NCBI GenBank assembly: GCA_018894105.1
Contig: CM032119.1
Coordinates: 19,113,246 to 19,177,245, forward strand
Reading direction: 5' to 3'
Length of the DNA: 64,000 bases
DNA from: Jacaranda mimosifolia
Taxonomy: Eukaryota; Streptophyta; Magnoliopsida; Lamiales; Bignoniaceae
Part shown: positions 13,301 to 28,300 of the stretch, piece after piece
Layout: each line of letters begins with the position of its first letter
Numbering within the stretch: position 1 is the first letter of the stretch
Notes under the pieces: generated by a model
Told to the model about the DNA's origin: nothing
Databases searched by the model: none
The model's input: the letters and a program-made list of their open reading frames with translations, nothing else
Position numbers and translations under genes: made by a program

Positions 13301-16300
13301 GTGAGGGGAATGGCTATAATCATCAATGGAATAGTTACTAGTGAAAATTCCTTGCCATCTCTTAAGTTTTGTAAAGTTCTCATTGGTGAGCTAAAGGAAC
13401 CAAGAAGAGCAAAAAGTTGGGGCTTTGTCAAATTTCTTGGCCTTTAGAGTCCCCCTCTGTGAATTATGCTTTTCTCATGCTTTGCTAGGCAAGGGCTATA
13501 TAGTCTCTGACCGAAGAGATTGGAATATGCACAAGATCTGTGAGCTGATTTTTCTTAAATTAATGGTGAAAAACATTGTCATTTCAAAAGTTACTGAAAA
13601 TACTGTGCTTTGCACTTGTGAGGGACGTTGAAATACAAGCAGCAGGCTATAGAGAGGTACTCGGGCATGGTCTTGTGTTGATTGGCTTCACAGGATTGTG
13701 TTAAATCTAGTGGCAACTAGAGCACATGCGCCTTCACTTTTTTTTATCCCCGATACTGGCTAGGTGTGCAGCACTGTTGGAAGATAGCTTTACTCTGTCT
13801 CTTCATAATCTTTTGTCCAACAGTAGTTGGCTAATGATGACAATATGATTTGTTAGTCCTTCACATACATTTCCATTGTTTTTGAGTTTTACCTGTTTAT
13901 AAACGATTAGTTGGTCCTTGTTCCATTGTGATACTTCCTTATGTTTGGTCTAGTTTACTTCTCTTTTATTGTTGCGTTATTTAAATTTTTGGTTCTACAG
14001 TGTAACAGGATTGTCTGTTTCAGGTCAGTGGAGTGTGGCTTTTGTACAAATCTAATACAGTGGGGGATGGTTTTCTGTCAGCTACACTGAAGGATTTGAT
14101 TGTTGTTGATGATCGTGAAGGTACAGAAAAGGAGTTTAGATTGGCGATTGGGAAGCCTGATATAGATGAATACAATCCTTCCCAATCTTTTCCTGGAAAC
14201 ATAGATCATAGTATTGTTGAGAGCAATCGTTTGGCGGAAAGTGCGAGAAAGTACAGTCCAGCAATTCTAATTCTTGATGCTAGATTTCATGACAATTTAA
14301 TGTTTCTTTCTTTGTTCATCCAGAGGCCGCAATTGCTTGTTGCACTTGATTTCATGTTTGCAGTTGTTGAGTTTTTTGTCCCAACAGTTCGTGATGAACT
14401 GTTATATGATGAGAATGCTAACTCTCCACGTTTTCTGGATGCACTCATACTTGACCAGCCAATTTTCTATCAGTCCTCTGCTGAATTCTCAATTTCTCCT
14501 CAGAAACCTTTGGTTGCTGATGAAGAAAGGTTTGACCTTTTTATATATGATGGAAGAGGTGGGACTTTGTATCTGAAAGACAGACGGGGATTAAATCTCT
14601 CATGTCCAAGTATGGAAGCTTTAGTTTATGTTGGGAATGGGAAGAAACTCCAATTCAGAAATGTTACGATCAGGGTAGGTCCTATCTCTTGTTGAACTCC
14701 TATTTCTAGTTTGCTTATCTAAAATCAATGTTTCAATTGTATCTGAAATTTCTCTATTCATTGTGCCAGAGTGGATCGTACTTAGATTCATGCATTTTGC
14801 TAGGAGCCAACAGTAGCTACTCAGCTAATGAGAATGATAATGTATTTTTCGAGGAAGAAAGTGGAAATATTTCTGCTCACTCTTCTGGAAGAAAAACTGC
14901 TACTCTGGCATCAGAAAATGCTGCTTCTGGCAGATCCACAGAATTGATACTTGAATTGCAGGTGACACTTGATACAGATGTGTACAGTTTGGCACTTCTC
15001 TAGGAATTTACATTGCTTTTTAGTTTGCTTCTTCAATATAAGTTTTCCACTAATATATTGAGGCCTTGAGGACACTTGGTAAACTTGTATTCAAGAAGAA
15101 GGTTCTTTTGGTTTTTTTTGGTGATACGAAAAATAGTATATGTTGTCGGGAACATGATTTATGAAGTGGATATTCAATGAGGTTTTTTCCCGGAGAAATT
15201 AGAATTAGAGAAAGAAGAACTATGGCTAAGGACACGTGTTGTTGAAAGTGCTTGAAGTAGACCTAGAAGGGTGCATTAAAAGCTTTAGGAAGAACTAAGA
15301 GTAGAAAAATCTCTTGATAGAAAACTCAACTGGTGAAACTGAAACTTGTGCCAGCAGTGATGGAGTAGTTTGATTTTATGAACTTGAGGATATTATGAAT
15401 CACTTGAAAGTAGGAATTTACATATTAAAATGTTTGTGTTGGCAATGTATAAATATTTCTATGATGCTTTGTTGATTAAATGTTATTCACAGGCTATTGG
15501 TCCTGAGCTCACCTTCTACAATAGATCAAGAAATGCAGGAGATCTTATCCTCTCTAACAAACTTTTGCATGCGCAGATGGATGCATCCTGCAGGTGAACT
15601 TCCTACTGATATTCTGCCCTCATTTTATTATGTTCCAACATTATATCGAATTTCCGCATTGAACTTGCATGCAACCTCTTTTGATGACCACTGCTCCTGA
15701 ACTATGGCACCTGGCATGCAGCAACAAAATGGTGGAACATTGACAGGGAACTCCCTTCAATCCATTTTCATTAAAGATTCTGTTAAACATAATGTATACT
15801 TGTTGAAAATGACCTCCCCTCTACTGTATTTACTCACAATTTACCCTGAATAATCTTTATCCCCAACTTTGGCCAAAAAAACCAAACTGTTAATGAAATA
15901 CTATAGTCAAATTCATAAAGCAAAACCTGAAAAGGATTTTGTAGCGAGCAAGTCGTCACAATTCTCAACAACATGAAATCATGACAAATAAAAAGAAACC
16001 TTGATAGCACAACTTAGGCCCATAGTCATACACTTAATGGGAAAAGGAAACCCAAATCAAAAGTAGATTAAACTTCCGTTTAACATGTTCAATCAACTAG
16101 TTGTCTGTGGATATGACTCAGACTGACATTGCCGCGCATAAACCCTAATTGCATTTAGTCATACCATTTAATATGAATGCAGGAACTCTGAAAATAAAAA
16201 ATATAACTCCTGTTCAACCATACATATAACAGAAGACAAATTTAGTTATGTGCATGATAGAAGCTATCAGAGTTAAAGCACTGTCGTGCAGTTCATGTAT

Positions 16301-19300
16301 GCTAGTTTATTTAAGCTATAGAACGAATTATTAAAATTATATTAAAAAAATATCACATATATGTATGTATGTAGAAAATTGGAAAAAGGAGATAGTGGCA
16401 ACTATAAAATAAATAAGCATCTCTTCTCGTTGGTATAGAGTAGTTATACCAGTCTGTTGGGTTGAGGAGACATATAAGTAGACTTACTACTTTTTCTTGG
16501 AGAGACTGTTTGGGCTCTCCAGAATTGTGTAGAAGAATTTCAAAACATTGAAACCATGAAGTTGTTATCCACAAGAGTTTGACAGTCCATCTTGTTGGTG
16601 TACATGAGTGGAAATCGAATCAAACATGACAAAATTTGAAAGTCTCGGGCTCGAGCTCAAGCTTGAAATAGTAGTCTAGCTCGATTATGAACTTGTTCTA
16701 GATGGAGCTGAAATGAGCCAAAGCTCAAGCTAGAGATAATAAATGAGATCAAGCGGTTTTAAGCCATGGATTCCTAACTTTAATAACAGGTTGCAAACCA
16801 TTGAAGCCTAGCACTTTCTGTAGCAATATGTCAAGGAAAATTTTATTAGATATGTATAAAAAAAATATGCTAAGTCATTCAGCCCTCACAAAATTTATAC
16901 TTTTTTGAATTTTTTATGCTTCCGCATAAAAATTTGTATAATTACTGAAAGTATGTACAGGAATAATTTTGCATAAGTTAATGTAATGTAAACGTTAAAA
17001 TTTTTGTGGTTAATGAATTTAGTAGTGTTTTGATTTATTTTATACAGAACAAGTCCCTTTTCAATTACATAAAATACTTTGTTAACTCTCACTAAGACAA
17101 AACGAGAAAGAAAAATAAAATGAAGATGGTTATCAAGTAAATAAATTTTTTATAAATCTGAATAGAAATTAAATACTTACCCTAATTAAGATAAACATTT
17201 TTGATTTCATTGTACTTATTTATAATATGTTCTACATACAAATATTTGTATATACACACACAACATATGTATATATGTTATGTAACCGTTATAGACACTG
17301 ACTTGCACACTATTATATAAATAAGTTAAATAATTTATATCAAAAACAATAAGATGTTTATAGAAGTAAAATAAAAATGAATATGATAGTAGATAGTAAG
17401 ATAAGATCACCACAAAAAAATATCTTATATACGATTATTTGTATATGTTAATTTAGAGGAAGAGAAAAGAGATGGACAAGAATAGACAGATTTGATTGGC
17501 TTGATTGTTCCCTCAAGCCTACTGGGGTATTTATATTAATCAAATACAAGTATAAAAGGAAACATAACCAAATTCCCCTAATTGCTCTCCCTAATCACAG
17601 TCCCTAATTTACAGTCCATAATTACAACATAATTAAGCTATAATATCTCCCTAATTACAGCCTCTAACTATAGCACAATTGTATTACTAATATCTTCTTA
17701 ATTGCAGCAACTAATTACAGCAATAATATCTTAACACTTCCCCTCAAGCTTAAGCATACATATCGTAAGCTCCTAGCTTGTTACAAATATACTCAATTCG
17801 AGACCTCTTATGGGACTTCGTGAAAATGTCTGCCAGTTGATCATTTGAATTGGTAAAACTGGTAGTAATGCATCCTGACTCAATCTTTTGTCTAACAAAA
17901 TGGCAGTCGATCTCTATATGTTTTGTTCTCTCATGTAAGATTGGATTTGAGGCAATATGCAATGCTGCTTGGTTATCACAAATCAACTTCATCTACTTGA
18001 CTTCTTCAAACCTTAGTTCTAGAAGTAACTGTTTCAACCAGATTAGTTCAAATGTAGTTAAGGCCATGGCACGATACTCTGCTTCTGCACTAGACCTTGC
18101 AACTACTTCTTGCTTTTTGCTTATGAGGTTTCCACCAATCAGAACACAATAGCCTGTAGTGGATTGCCCTCAGAACCTGGCCAATCTGCACTAAAGTATA
18201 CAACAATATGTATCCCCTATTTTCCTACAAGAGACCTTGTCCTTGTCCTGGATTCCCTTTGATGTACTGTAGAATTCTTATTGTTGCATTCCAGTGACTA
18301 TCACATGGTGCTTGAAGGAATTGACTCACCATGTTAATTGCAAATGAAATATCTGGCTGTGGTATAGTGAGATAATTGAGTCTCCCAACTAATCTCCGGC
18401 ATTGACTAGGATGTTTTAGCGGCTCCTCCTACCGTGGGACAAGCTTGACATTTGGATCCATGGTAGTATCTACTAGTTTGCAATCTAACATGCTTGTTTG
18501 TTCCAAAATATCCGATGCATACTTCTCTTGAGAACTAAAAATACCTGTACTGGACTGTGCCACTTCAATGCCTAGGAAGTATTTCAACTTTCCTAGATCT
18601 TTAGTTTGAAAATGATTGAAAAGATGTTGTTTTAGTTGTTCAATCTCTTCTAAATCGTCATGTGTAATGGCAATGTCATCCACATAAACAACCAAATATA
18701 TGCACTTGCCATTGGATATATGACGATAGAAGATTGAATCTTTTGCCTCACTTCTATGCATCCCGAAGTCCTGAACAATGGAACTAAGCCGTCCAAACCA
18801 AGCTCTTGGAGATTGCTTTAAGCCATATAGGGACTTTTGTAATCGACATTCTAGGCTAGACTCCCCCTGAGCAATAAAGCGTGGTGGTTGCTTCATATAA
18901 ACTTCTTTAGTCACATTTTCATATAAGAAAGCATTTTTAATTTCCAGGTGATGAATGCTCTAGTGTTCCATAGTAGCAATGTAGATAAGGAGTCGGATAG
19001 AAGCAATGGGGAGAGAGGTATCACCATAATCAAAAAAAATTTGGTGTAACCTTTTGCAATTAGTCGGGCTTTAAGGCGATCAACCTTTCCATCATGACCA
19101 AATTTGACTATGTTAGTCTAGCGACAACCAGATGTGGATTTTCAAGGAGGAAGTGATTGTCATGAACAGATGTCATTTCATCTAGCATGGCCTGGTGCAA
19201 ACATGGATTGCCAATGCCTCACTGATAGTCTTAAGCACAGAAACATATGAGAAATTGGAAATAAAGGAATAGTATGAAGGTGAAAGGCGATGATAGCTCA

Positions 19301-22300
19301 AAAAATTATAGATAGGATGAGGGTTTTTAGTGGATTGAATGCCTTTTTTGGCAGCGATGGACTCATTAGAATCATTTGTGTGCATGATTGATGTCTCTAC
19401 AAGAGGCTGTTGTGTTTCTGGATGTGGTCAATGGGAGTAAACTTGTAGGGGCTTTAGGCTTTTGGTGGTATGTTATTTGTAGTGGGAATGATATGAACTG
19501 GAAGGGTCTTAATAATGGTGTTTTTGTTCTGCTGTGGGAAGTAGGTGATGTTTCAAAGAAGGTTACATCATCTGAAATGAGATATTTATTGCTATTTGGG
19601 CCATAACACTTGTATCCCTCTTGGTTTCGAGAATACCCTAAGAAAATGCATTTGATTGATTTTGGTTGAAGCTTGTGCTTACCAGGTGTGGAAATATTCA
19701 AGGTGAGAGAGGAAGAGAGGGTTGACCTGGAAAAAGAATAAGAACAAAGTAAGGACTCTTTCTGTAAAAGCGATGAAGGCATTTGATTGATGAGGTAATA
19801 GGCCGTCACGATGGCATCCCCCAATAAACGAAGAGGTACATTATGGTGAATGAGCATGGCACAAGTAGTTTTAATAAGATGTCTATTCTTTCGTTCAACT
19901 ATCCCATTTTGTTGTGGAGTATATCCACAAGAGGTCCGGTGAATAATGCCTTGAGAGGTCATGAACTCTTTAAAAGGATGGGACAGGTATTCCTGTGCAT
20001 TGTCATTTCTTAAGACTTTAGTGGATATACCAAATTGATTTTTGATTTTAGCACAAAAGTTTTTGAAAATAGAAAATAATTCAGATCTATTTTGCTTTAA
20101 AAACAACCATGTACAATAAGAATAATCATCAATAAAGTAATAAATATTGAAACCCCAAAGTTGAACTGACACGACCGCCCTAATATCGTAATGAATAAGC
20201 TCAAGAATAGATGTGGTTTTATTATTTTCTTTCTTAGGGAGAGAAGTACGAGTATGTTTCCCTAACTGACACGACTGACACCCAAGTAAGGACAATTTGA
20301 TGAGGCCAGGAACCATTTGCTGAAGTTTAGAGTGACTGGGATGACCCAAGAGATTAGGAAAGATATCTGGTGAAGTGGTAGATGGTGATGGTTGTTGGAC
20401 TAGCTGGAAGAGAGAGGTAGTATAATCTTTGTGATTCATGTCTGGCACCAATCATCTTCCCCATACTCTGATCCTGCACAACAACAGAATTAAAATCAAA
20501 GGTTATTTTGCAATCAAGTTGTTTGGCTAATTTATTGGTAGAGATCAAATTATAAGGACATGTTGGTGTGAATAAGATTGAGGATGGGGGTATAGTAGGT
20601 GTAAGATGAATTTTTCCTATACATTTAACTACAATGTGTGGTCATTGGCCAAAATAACAGTAAAAAGGTTTGTGGATATTCAAGTTTAGTGAGAAGATTT
20701 ATATTACTAGAAATGTGATCTGAAGCAACTGAGTCTAAGGATCTATGATATGGTGGCTGATGAGTGTTAGATATGCAAAGGAATTACTAGGATGATTCAC
20801 AGACATGGTTGAAGATGATGACTTCTTCTTTGAAGCTTGAAACTGTAAGTACTCAACGTAATCAGCTCCAGTCAGAAAAATGGAATTGGTTTCTTTTCTT
20901 TGGTGGTGGGTAGAGGAAGAAGTCTATCTCCTTTGGAGTGTGCCATATGAATTGTTGGTTTCCCTTGATTGTTGTGTGGAGGTTTGCCATGAAGGGCCCA
21001 ACAAGTGTCACGTGTGTGCCTTCCTTCATCACAGTTAGTATAATGCTTGGTCTCATCTCTGGCCTCCTTGCTGATTATTTCTTTTCACAGCTAGTACTGA
21101 TGACTCAAGTGGAGTGTCATTCAGCATCCTTGTTTGTGGAAAGGCGTAATAAACGAGCTGCCATTTCTTCAAGGCTAGGAATGGCTAGACTTGTGAGGAT
21201 CTGATGTCTTGTAGAGGATAATACAGGTTGAAGTCCTGTTGCAGTTAGGACCATGAAGAGCCCGTCTCGTTGTTTTTCCGGAGGTTTTCAGAAAAAGGCA
21301 TAAGAGAATTAAATTCATCTTTCAAAGGTCTCAACCTTCTCCAAATAACTAGCCATATCTTGTTGACTTTGTTGTAAGTGTAACTAGTCTAGACACCACT
21401 TTGTAAATATGTTGTATATCATTGGTATAAAGAGAACTGGCCTTGGTCCACATTCTGTGACAAGTTTTACAAGACCGAAATGCAGGGAGCAATTTTGGGC
21501 CTAAAGAATGCCATGATAAACTACATGATTGTGCATCAATTTTCATCCCCGTGGCCCTATCTTTTTGAAAGTAACTATCATTCTTTTCTATTGATCACTA
21601 TAACCTTGCATGCTTGTCCCATAAACCACAACTCTACAGAGCAGCCCATGATATGTAATTACTACCTCCCAGTAACTTAACAATAGTAATACTAGGTGGA
21701 TTTGAAAATGAAGTGAAAAAGGGTTTGATATATCCCGATTCTGTCATTTGATGGAAATAAAATGAAATTCCAGCAAATAACAATAGAATAAGACTGAAAA
21801 GAGATGAACAGCAGCTTCTGGAAATTAAGAAACCAGAAGAAAAGAGGCAAAAGATTAAAACAGAGTTGGGATCACAACCCCAGGCTTTGATACCATGTTA
21901 ATTTGGAGGAAGAGAAAGAGAAGAATAGATAGAATTGGTTGGCTTGATTTGTCCATCAAGCTTGCTAGGGTATTTATACTAATCAAATACAAGTATAAAA
22001 GGAAACATACTCAAAATCTCCCTAATTACAGTCCGTAATTGACAGCCCATAATTACAATATAATTAAGCACTAATATTTCCCTAATGAAAACTCTAATTA
22101 TAGCATAATTATAGCACTAATATCTCCTTAATTACAGCAATAATATCTTAACAATATAAAATAAGATTATCTACAATAATTGTACGTACTTGTAGAAATA
22201 CACAGTTTTTTCATTATTATTATTATTGGAGATTTACATGACATGTAGTTCAGATTTGACTGTTTGCAGTAATTACCCAAAAAAAGAAATCCTTGGCAAC

Positions 22301-25300
22301 AATGGAAAAAGAATAATATCTCGATAAAACTGTAGGGGGGCTGTATCGGTGAGATCTAACAGAGAATACTACCCAAAAGAAAAACCACATGGTAGTCTGA
22401 GGTCCTTTATTATTGTACTCTAGCCATAAGCTAGCAATGTTCGCTCCAAGCTAGACCTCCCTTTTCCCTTTCCTTTCTCCATTTTGCCTCTGCTTTGTTT
22501 CAGTAGAGTCTAAGGCTGCTCTACCTACCAGACAAAGGGGAATGAAGTTTGTTCTGTTTCTGTATCTATGAATTGGATCTTTTTTGCCAACAAAGTGAAT
22601 GCAGAGCTCGTTCCGGTTGCTTCTTTGATTCGGAAGTTCTGGAGGAGAGAATAAGATGTTGCTCCCCCTTCCTCTGTCTTTTCCCGCTTTGCGGACATTA
22701 GGAACTTTTGAGTCTGGCACAGGATGGGGGTCTATCAAACTACAATGGAAGTAACTCAAAGATATATGTTAAGATAATTAATGAAATCTATTGTGCGGAT
22801 GGAGGATATCTCATGTATTTGAAGTTGAAATCAATTTTACCTACTACATGTAATTAATTTTGGACTCCTTTGGATAAAGAAAAGTTCATTACACAATGAA
22901 ATAGTAAAAAACAAAATTTATTGGTTTCTTAGTAGGAAATTTAGAGATTAGGCAGAATAGTTAAGAAAGAAGTAAATAATATTTAATCAAAACTATGACA
23001 AGGAATAATTCAAATGTTTATGCTTCAAATAAATAATGGATACATTAAGCAAATGAAAATATTAATATGAAAGAGACTATCTGGTTTTACTAGCTAGTCG
23101 TTGAAATAATAAGAAACAAATTTATCATTCCAACAACTAGGACTTGTATGAAAATGATATTCATATGCATAAAAAAGCAAGGAACTCAATAGTGTAAAAA
23201 TTGATATTGTTGGCTATTTAAGTGGTCATTCATGTGGCCTTTTGAAATTTTGAACTACAATCACACAATCGTGAAAGCAACTCCAGCCAAGACCAATAAA
23301 TAATAACATCATTGACTCTGACTCGAAATAAATGAATCTGGAGTCTGGACCCTTATTTATGTTTTATGTATCAAACTTCACTTTTATTCACGGTAATACT
23401 TTAAATTTATTTTGGAAGCTTAAGACTGATTACAATTATACAATCTTGGAATTAATGAAAAATAAATAAATAAACAAAATTGAGTGTTACAGCCATGCAT
23501 TATATTTCAGTAAGATGTTTGCTTTAGATACTGAAGAATGAATTCTCTGTTATTATGTTCATGCTTTAGATAATGAAAAATGAGTTCTATAGTTTTCAAC
23601 TTTTATTTTGGTTTTCCAAAAATAGGCATTTCATCCTTCTATTGAGAAACGGGTAAGTCGTGAAGTTGTTTATACAAATCACAGTACTATCATGGTTCTT
23701 AAGCCTTTTTTGATGTCGAACTTACGAAAATATATTGAATCTAAATTATAAAAGAAAATAAAACAAAATATACTAGTTATATGCTTACCATAGGTTAATC
23801 CTTCTTATCAATTACTCGCATTGCATATATAGTATCTACTATTTGATGCTATGATTGCAATAGTATATGTATGATTCTGTACTGTGCATCTACAATGTTC
23901 TGAAAGCATCATTCTCATAATGGGAATATGAAAAGAATGCAGAGAGTGAACTTTCATGGTGAAAAAATATATTTGTTTATGCTTGTGCAGGCTTGTTTTA
24001 AAAGGAAATTCTGTTGAAATGACCGCCAACGCTCTTGGTTTGACCATGGAGAGCAATGGAATCAAAATTCTAGAGCCTTTTGATGCTTCTGCGAAATTCT
24101 CTAGCGCTTCTGGGAAGACGAGTATCCAATTGACGGTTTCAGACATATTCATGAATTTTTCATTCAGCATCTTGAGACTATTTTTGGCTGTTGAAGAGGA
24201 TATTTTGTCATTTTTAAGAACAAAATCAAAGGAATCAACTGTTTTATGCTCTGAGTTTGACAGAATCGGAACCATTAGAAGTAATTAATTATATAATTAG
24301 TGTCTGATTTCCTGCATTATTACGAATGCGATGCATGTGCATGTGGATGTGTGTATATTTACATATATATTATATGTATATGTATGTATATACATAGATA
24401 CATGTGAGAATATTTGAAGCAATGACAAATATCCTATCTGTATCTTACAGATCCTTTCAGCGGCCAAGTATATGCGTTTTGGAGACCTCGTGCACCAAGT
24501 GGTTTTGCTGTACTTGGTGACTATCTCACTCCGATGTCAGTAAATTTCTATTTCTCCTTCTCTTTCTAATCCATTAATTTTTCAAGCAATCCCAATAATA
24601 TTTTATCCTCATTTACAGTGATAAACCGCCAAGAAAAGGGGTCATTGCTGTTAACACCAACTTAATACGAGTGAAGAGACCAAAATCTTTCACTCTAGTG
24701 TGGTCCCCTTCCTCTTCAGATGACATCCTTTGGGCTGAAGGTGTAGGTTGTGCTGAGTTGACTGCAGATAAAGGTAGCACTGGGGGAGACGAAATATGCT
24801 CAATTTGGTTCCCTGAAGCCCCGAAAGGTTATGTGGCGTTGGGTTGTGTGGCTTCTCCAGGAAAAGCACAGCCTCCAATTTCCTCAGTCTTTTGTCTCTT
24901 GGCTTCTCTGGTTTCTCCTTGTGGCCTGAGAGATTGCATCAGTATTGGATCGGGCTCTCAGTATGGAAAATCGTTTTAGTTCTTTATATATTTCTGTCGT
25001 AATCAGATTTGTCAATCCAAGCAATGAATTCATATCTTTGACTTATAAAACTGTCTTGCCTCCTACATTACCCTCTGAGCCAAAGTTCATTGTGTCTTCA
25101 CTTCAGTAATTGTCTGAAACAATAAGTAGCTGCGACTTTTTGCATTTCAGCTATGGTTATTCATTTATTCTTGCTTGCGGAGTTAGTTTAATCAGTTAAT
25201 TTGATTTTTGAGGTTTGATCTATAGGTGTCCTAATTTGGCATTCTGGCGCGTGGATAATGCTATTGGAACATTCCTGCCTGCTGATCCTGCCACTTTGAG

Positions 25301-28300
25301 TTTGACTCAGAAAGCATATGAATTGAGGCATTTGAACTTTGGGTTTCGGGAAATTTCTTCTGAAACATTAAAGGGTTCAGAGAACCAAGCTTCTGCTTCT
25401 GTTGGCAATGATACTATCCAATCAGAAGGGTCATCAACTGTAAATTCCAGACGGAGGTTTGAAGTGGTTGCTACCTTTCGATTAATATGGTGGAACCAAG
25501 GTTCTGGATCAAGAAAGAAGTTATCCATCTGGCGTCCTGTAGTCCCTGAAGGAATGGTTTATTTTGGTGATATTGCAGTTCAAGGGTAAGAAATGGCTTA
25601 TTTTATTGATTTACTTAAATCTCACTATCTACATCATGTTGCAGAGAAAGACTATACATAATTTTTATTGTGGTTTTCAGGTATGAACCTCCAAATACCT
25701 GCATTGTTCTTCAAGATTCAGAAGATTATGATCTGTTTAAAGCCCCACCAGATTTTCACCTTGTTGGACATATAAAGAAACAAAGAAAAATGGATAACAT
25801 ATCTTTCTGGATGCCTCAGGCTCCACCAAGTTTTGTTGCATTAGGTTGTGTTGCTTGCAATGGCAAGCCTAAGCAATCTGATTTCGGCTCCTTAAGATGC
25901 ATTCGCACTGATATGGTCTCAACAGATCAATTCTTGGATGAAAGTATATGGGACACATCTGACCTCAAGTTTACTAGAGAGCCATTTAGTATATGGACAA
26001 TTGGCAATGAATTGGGAACTTTCATTGTCTGGAATGGTTTGAAAAAACCTCCTAAAAGGTTTGCTTTGAGGCTCAGTGGCGCAGACATACCAAGTGGTTC
26101 AGATAATATTGTGCTTGATGCAGAAATAGGAACATTCTCTGCAGCACTTTTTGATGACTATGGTGGCTTGGTAATTATTGAATTATTTTAAAATGGTCTT
26201 TTTGGTTGGTTCCTTATTATGGTAAAGGTTACTATTTATGAGGTGACATCATTTGAACTCAGCCACATCTATTTCATGAGGATGAATGGTAGATTTTTGC
26301 ATCCTCACATGCTAATTTTTCAACATATAACTTAGCTCCATGTTGTGTGCTGCACTTAGTGTTTCATTGAGTGTTGCTTATATTTAGCCGTAAGTTTTTG
26401 ACTAATGCAGTTTGGAGAAAGAAATCTGTTTTGAAATAGCAGATTGATTTTGCTTGATCGAATTTATATTCAATGCCGTAATTCTTCGCTTGTTCTCCAA
26501 ATATTTGTTCGAGCTACCTTTGATTATGGGGTTCAGTGAAACATGCTATTCCAATTTCATATACATGTTCAGTGAAACATGCTATTTTTCTGGATTCAGT
26601 TTGGGAAGGGGACACTTAACAAATAACAAGTATAGCTGATGGATTGCCATATTTTTCCTCTAGTGTTTGCCATCCATGCAATGCGAATTGAAACTTGTAT
26701 GAAAAATTATGCGCCTTAGTGGTTTGGAAGCTGTTTTTTCAACTGACAAATACATATATGAATGCATTCTAGATTGAGTCTCTGTATGAGTGTCTTATTT
26801 TCTTATTTTTCTTCACGCATAACAACTATGCATATGCATGCTTGTATATCTGTATATATTAGTGTACATTCACATGTGCTTTACAAACTGCATATGTTAT
26901 AAACACAGGCATACATGGTGTCTGTGTAAGAGTATCTTTTCTCTACAGGGTTAGTTTCTTTCTCTAACTATTGTTTCGTCTTCTATAGATGGTCCCCTTG
27001 TGTAATATATCTTTGAGTGGCATAGGATTCAGCACGCATGGAAGACCGGACTGCTTGAATTCCAGTGTGATCTTCTCTTTAGCTGCAAGATCGTATAATG
27101 ATAAATATGATTCATGGGAGCCTCTTATTGAACCAGTTGATGGATCACTGAGGTAAAGTTTTTTGAAGTTAAATTCTTTTGAGTCCTTCAAACTTGGTAA
27201 CTGAATTAAGTATGGACACTGGCTTTCAAATACTTGATTTCAACGGCCTGTATACCATGGAATAAATATACATGAGTCTTCTGCATTACGATTCTGCATC
27301 TTGGATGTTTTGGTTTTCTTTGTTTTGCCAACTTATTATATTTGGGCTTTTGGATGCTGTTGATCTGCGACCTGCTGCTTTCTCATCCGTGGATTCCTTC
27401 CACAGTCTAGGACCACCTCTTTATCCATCTAGTTGGGCTTCCCATGCTGATAGGACCGCCGATTTACCTTTTACACCATTTTATCAGAGGCGAAATTTTG
27501 GGCAACTAGATGGCATTTATCTCACTTTGCCAGGTTAATCAACTTGCTAGCAACTTATTGAACCCAGTACAGTTAATTGCAATAAAGATTGATCCAATTC
27601 ACTGACCACACTGTAATCATTTATGAAGAATATATCATCAGCATTTAGTAGCTTAAGGTTATTCGACAATATTGGAGCAATGGGACAAAGAGATTTCAGG
27701 GTATTAAGTAGAGATGATTACGTGTACATTGGGCATCATTTGGATTATCACATCTTTCCGACAGAGAATGTCTGATGCTATAGGAACATATCATCAGCAT
27801 TTAGTAGTTTATGGTTGTCACATAATATTGGAGCAATGCAAAAGACGATTTAGGGATGTAAGTAGACCAAGGTAGGTTGGGAATCTTGTGGCTTAAATAT
27901 CTTTCTGAATCTCTTTCTATACCAACATAGGAAAGAATAAGTTAGTGAAGAAATTTAATATTGTGCTGAACAAAACTGCTAGAGCAAACTGTTGTATGGT
28001 TTAATTTGATTTCTATGCTCATAAGTGGCAATCTTTTGTGCTTCTGATTGTTGTCTCCATCCTTGTACTTTCACCAGAAACTTTAGCGAAAGATTAATGC
28101 AACTGGAAGAGAAAATGAAACAAAAACTAAATGAAGCGCATTGGGCAGTTTATCAAATTTGTAACTCTGAGAAGCCTATGTCATTTTATTTTTAGAATTT
28201 TCTACATGAGGATTATTAAATGCATAGTTGGCGTTCAATTGTTTGCGGATTGATTCATCATGTTTGTGGAATTATGATCATAGTTGTTTTGACTTCCTCG

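Larger units (their letters stand above)
17446..22153 (-). mobile_element. Copia B: Ty1/copia retrotransposon with both LTRs, intron 17
   Basis: A 4,708-bp element on the minus strand. LTRs are 17446-17736 and 21896-22153, both with TG...CA ends (TGTTAATTT ... TCTTAACA). The flanking 5-mers GTATA and ATATA differ by one base. The primer-binding site (complement of initiator tRNA-Met) is at 21884-21895; the purine-rich primer is at 17737-17751. In between lie a decayed gag with zinc knuckle near 20990-21050, an integrase frame at 19372-20451, a reverse transcriptase at 18429-18914 and RNase H at 17750-17992. Stops and shifts separate them, so it is not autonomous. It is antisense to VPS13. Confidence 0.93.
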
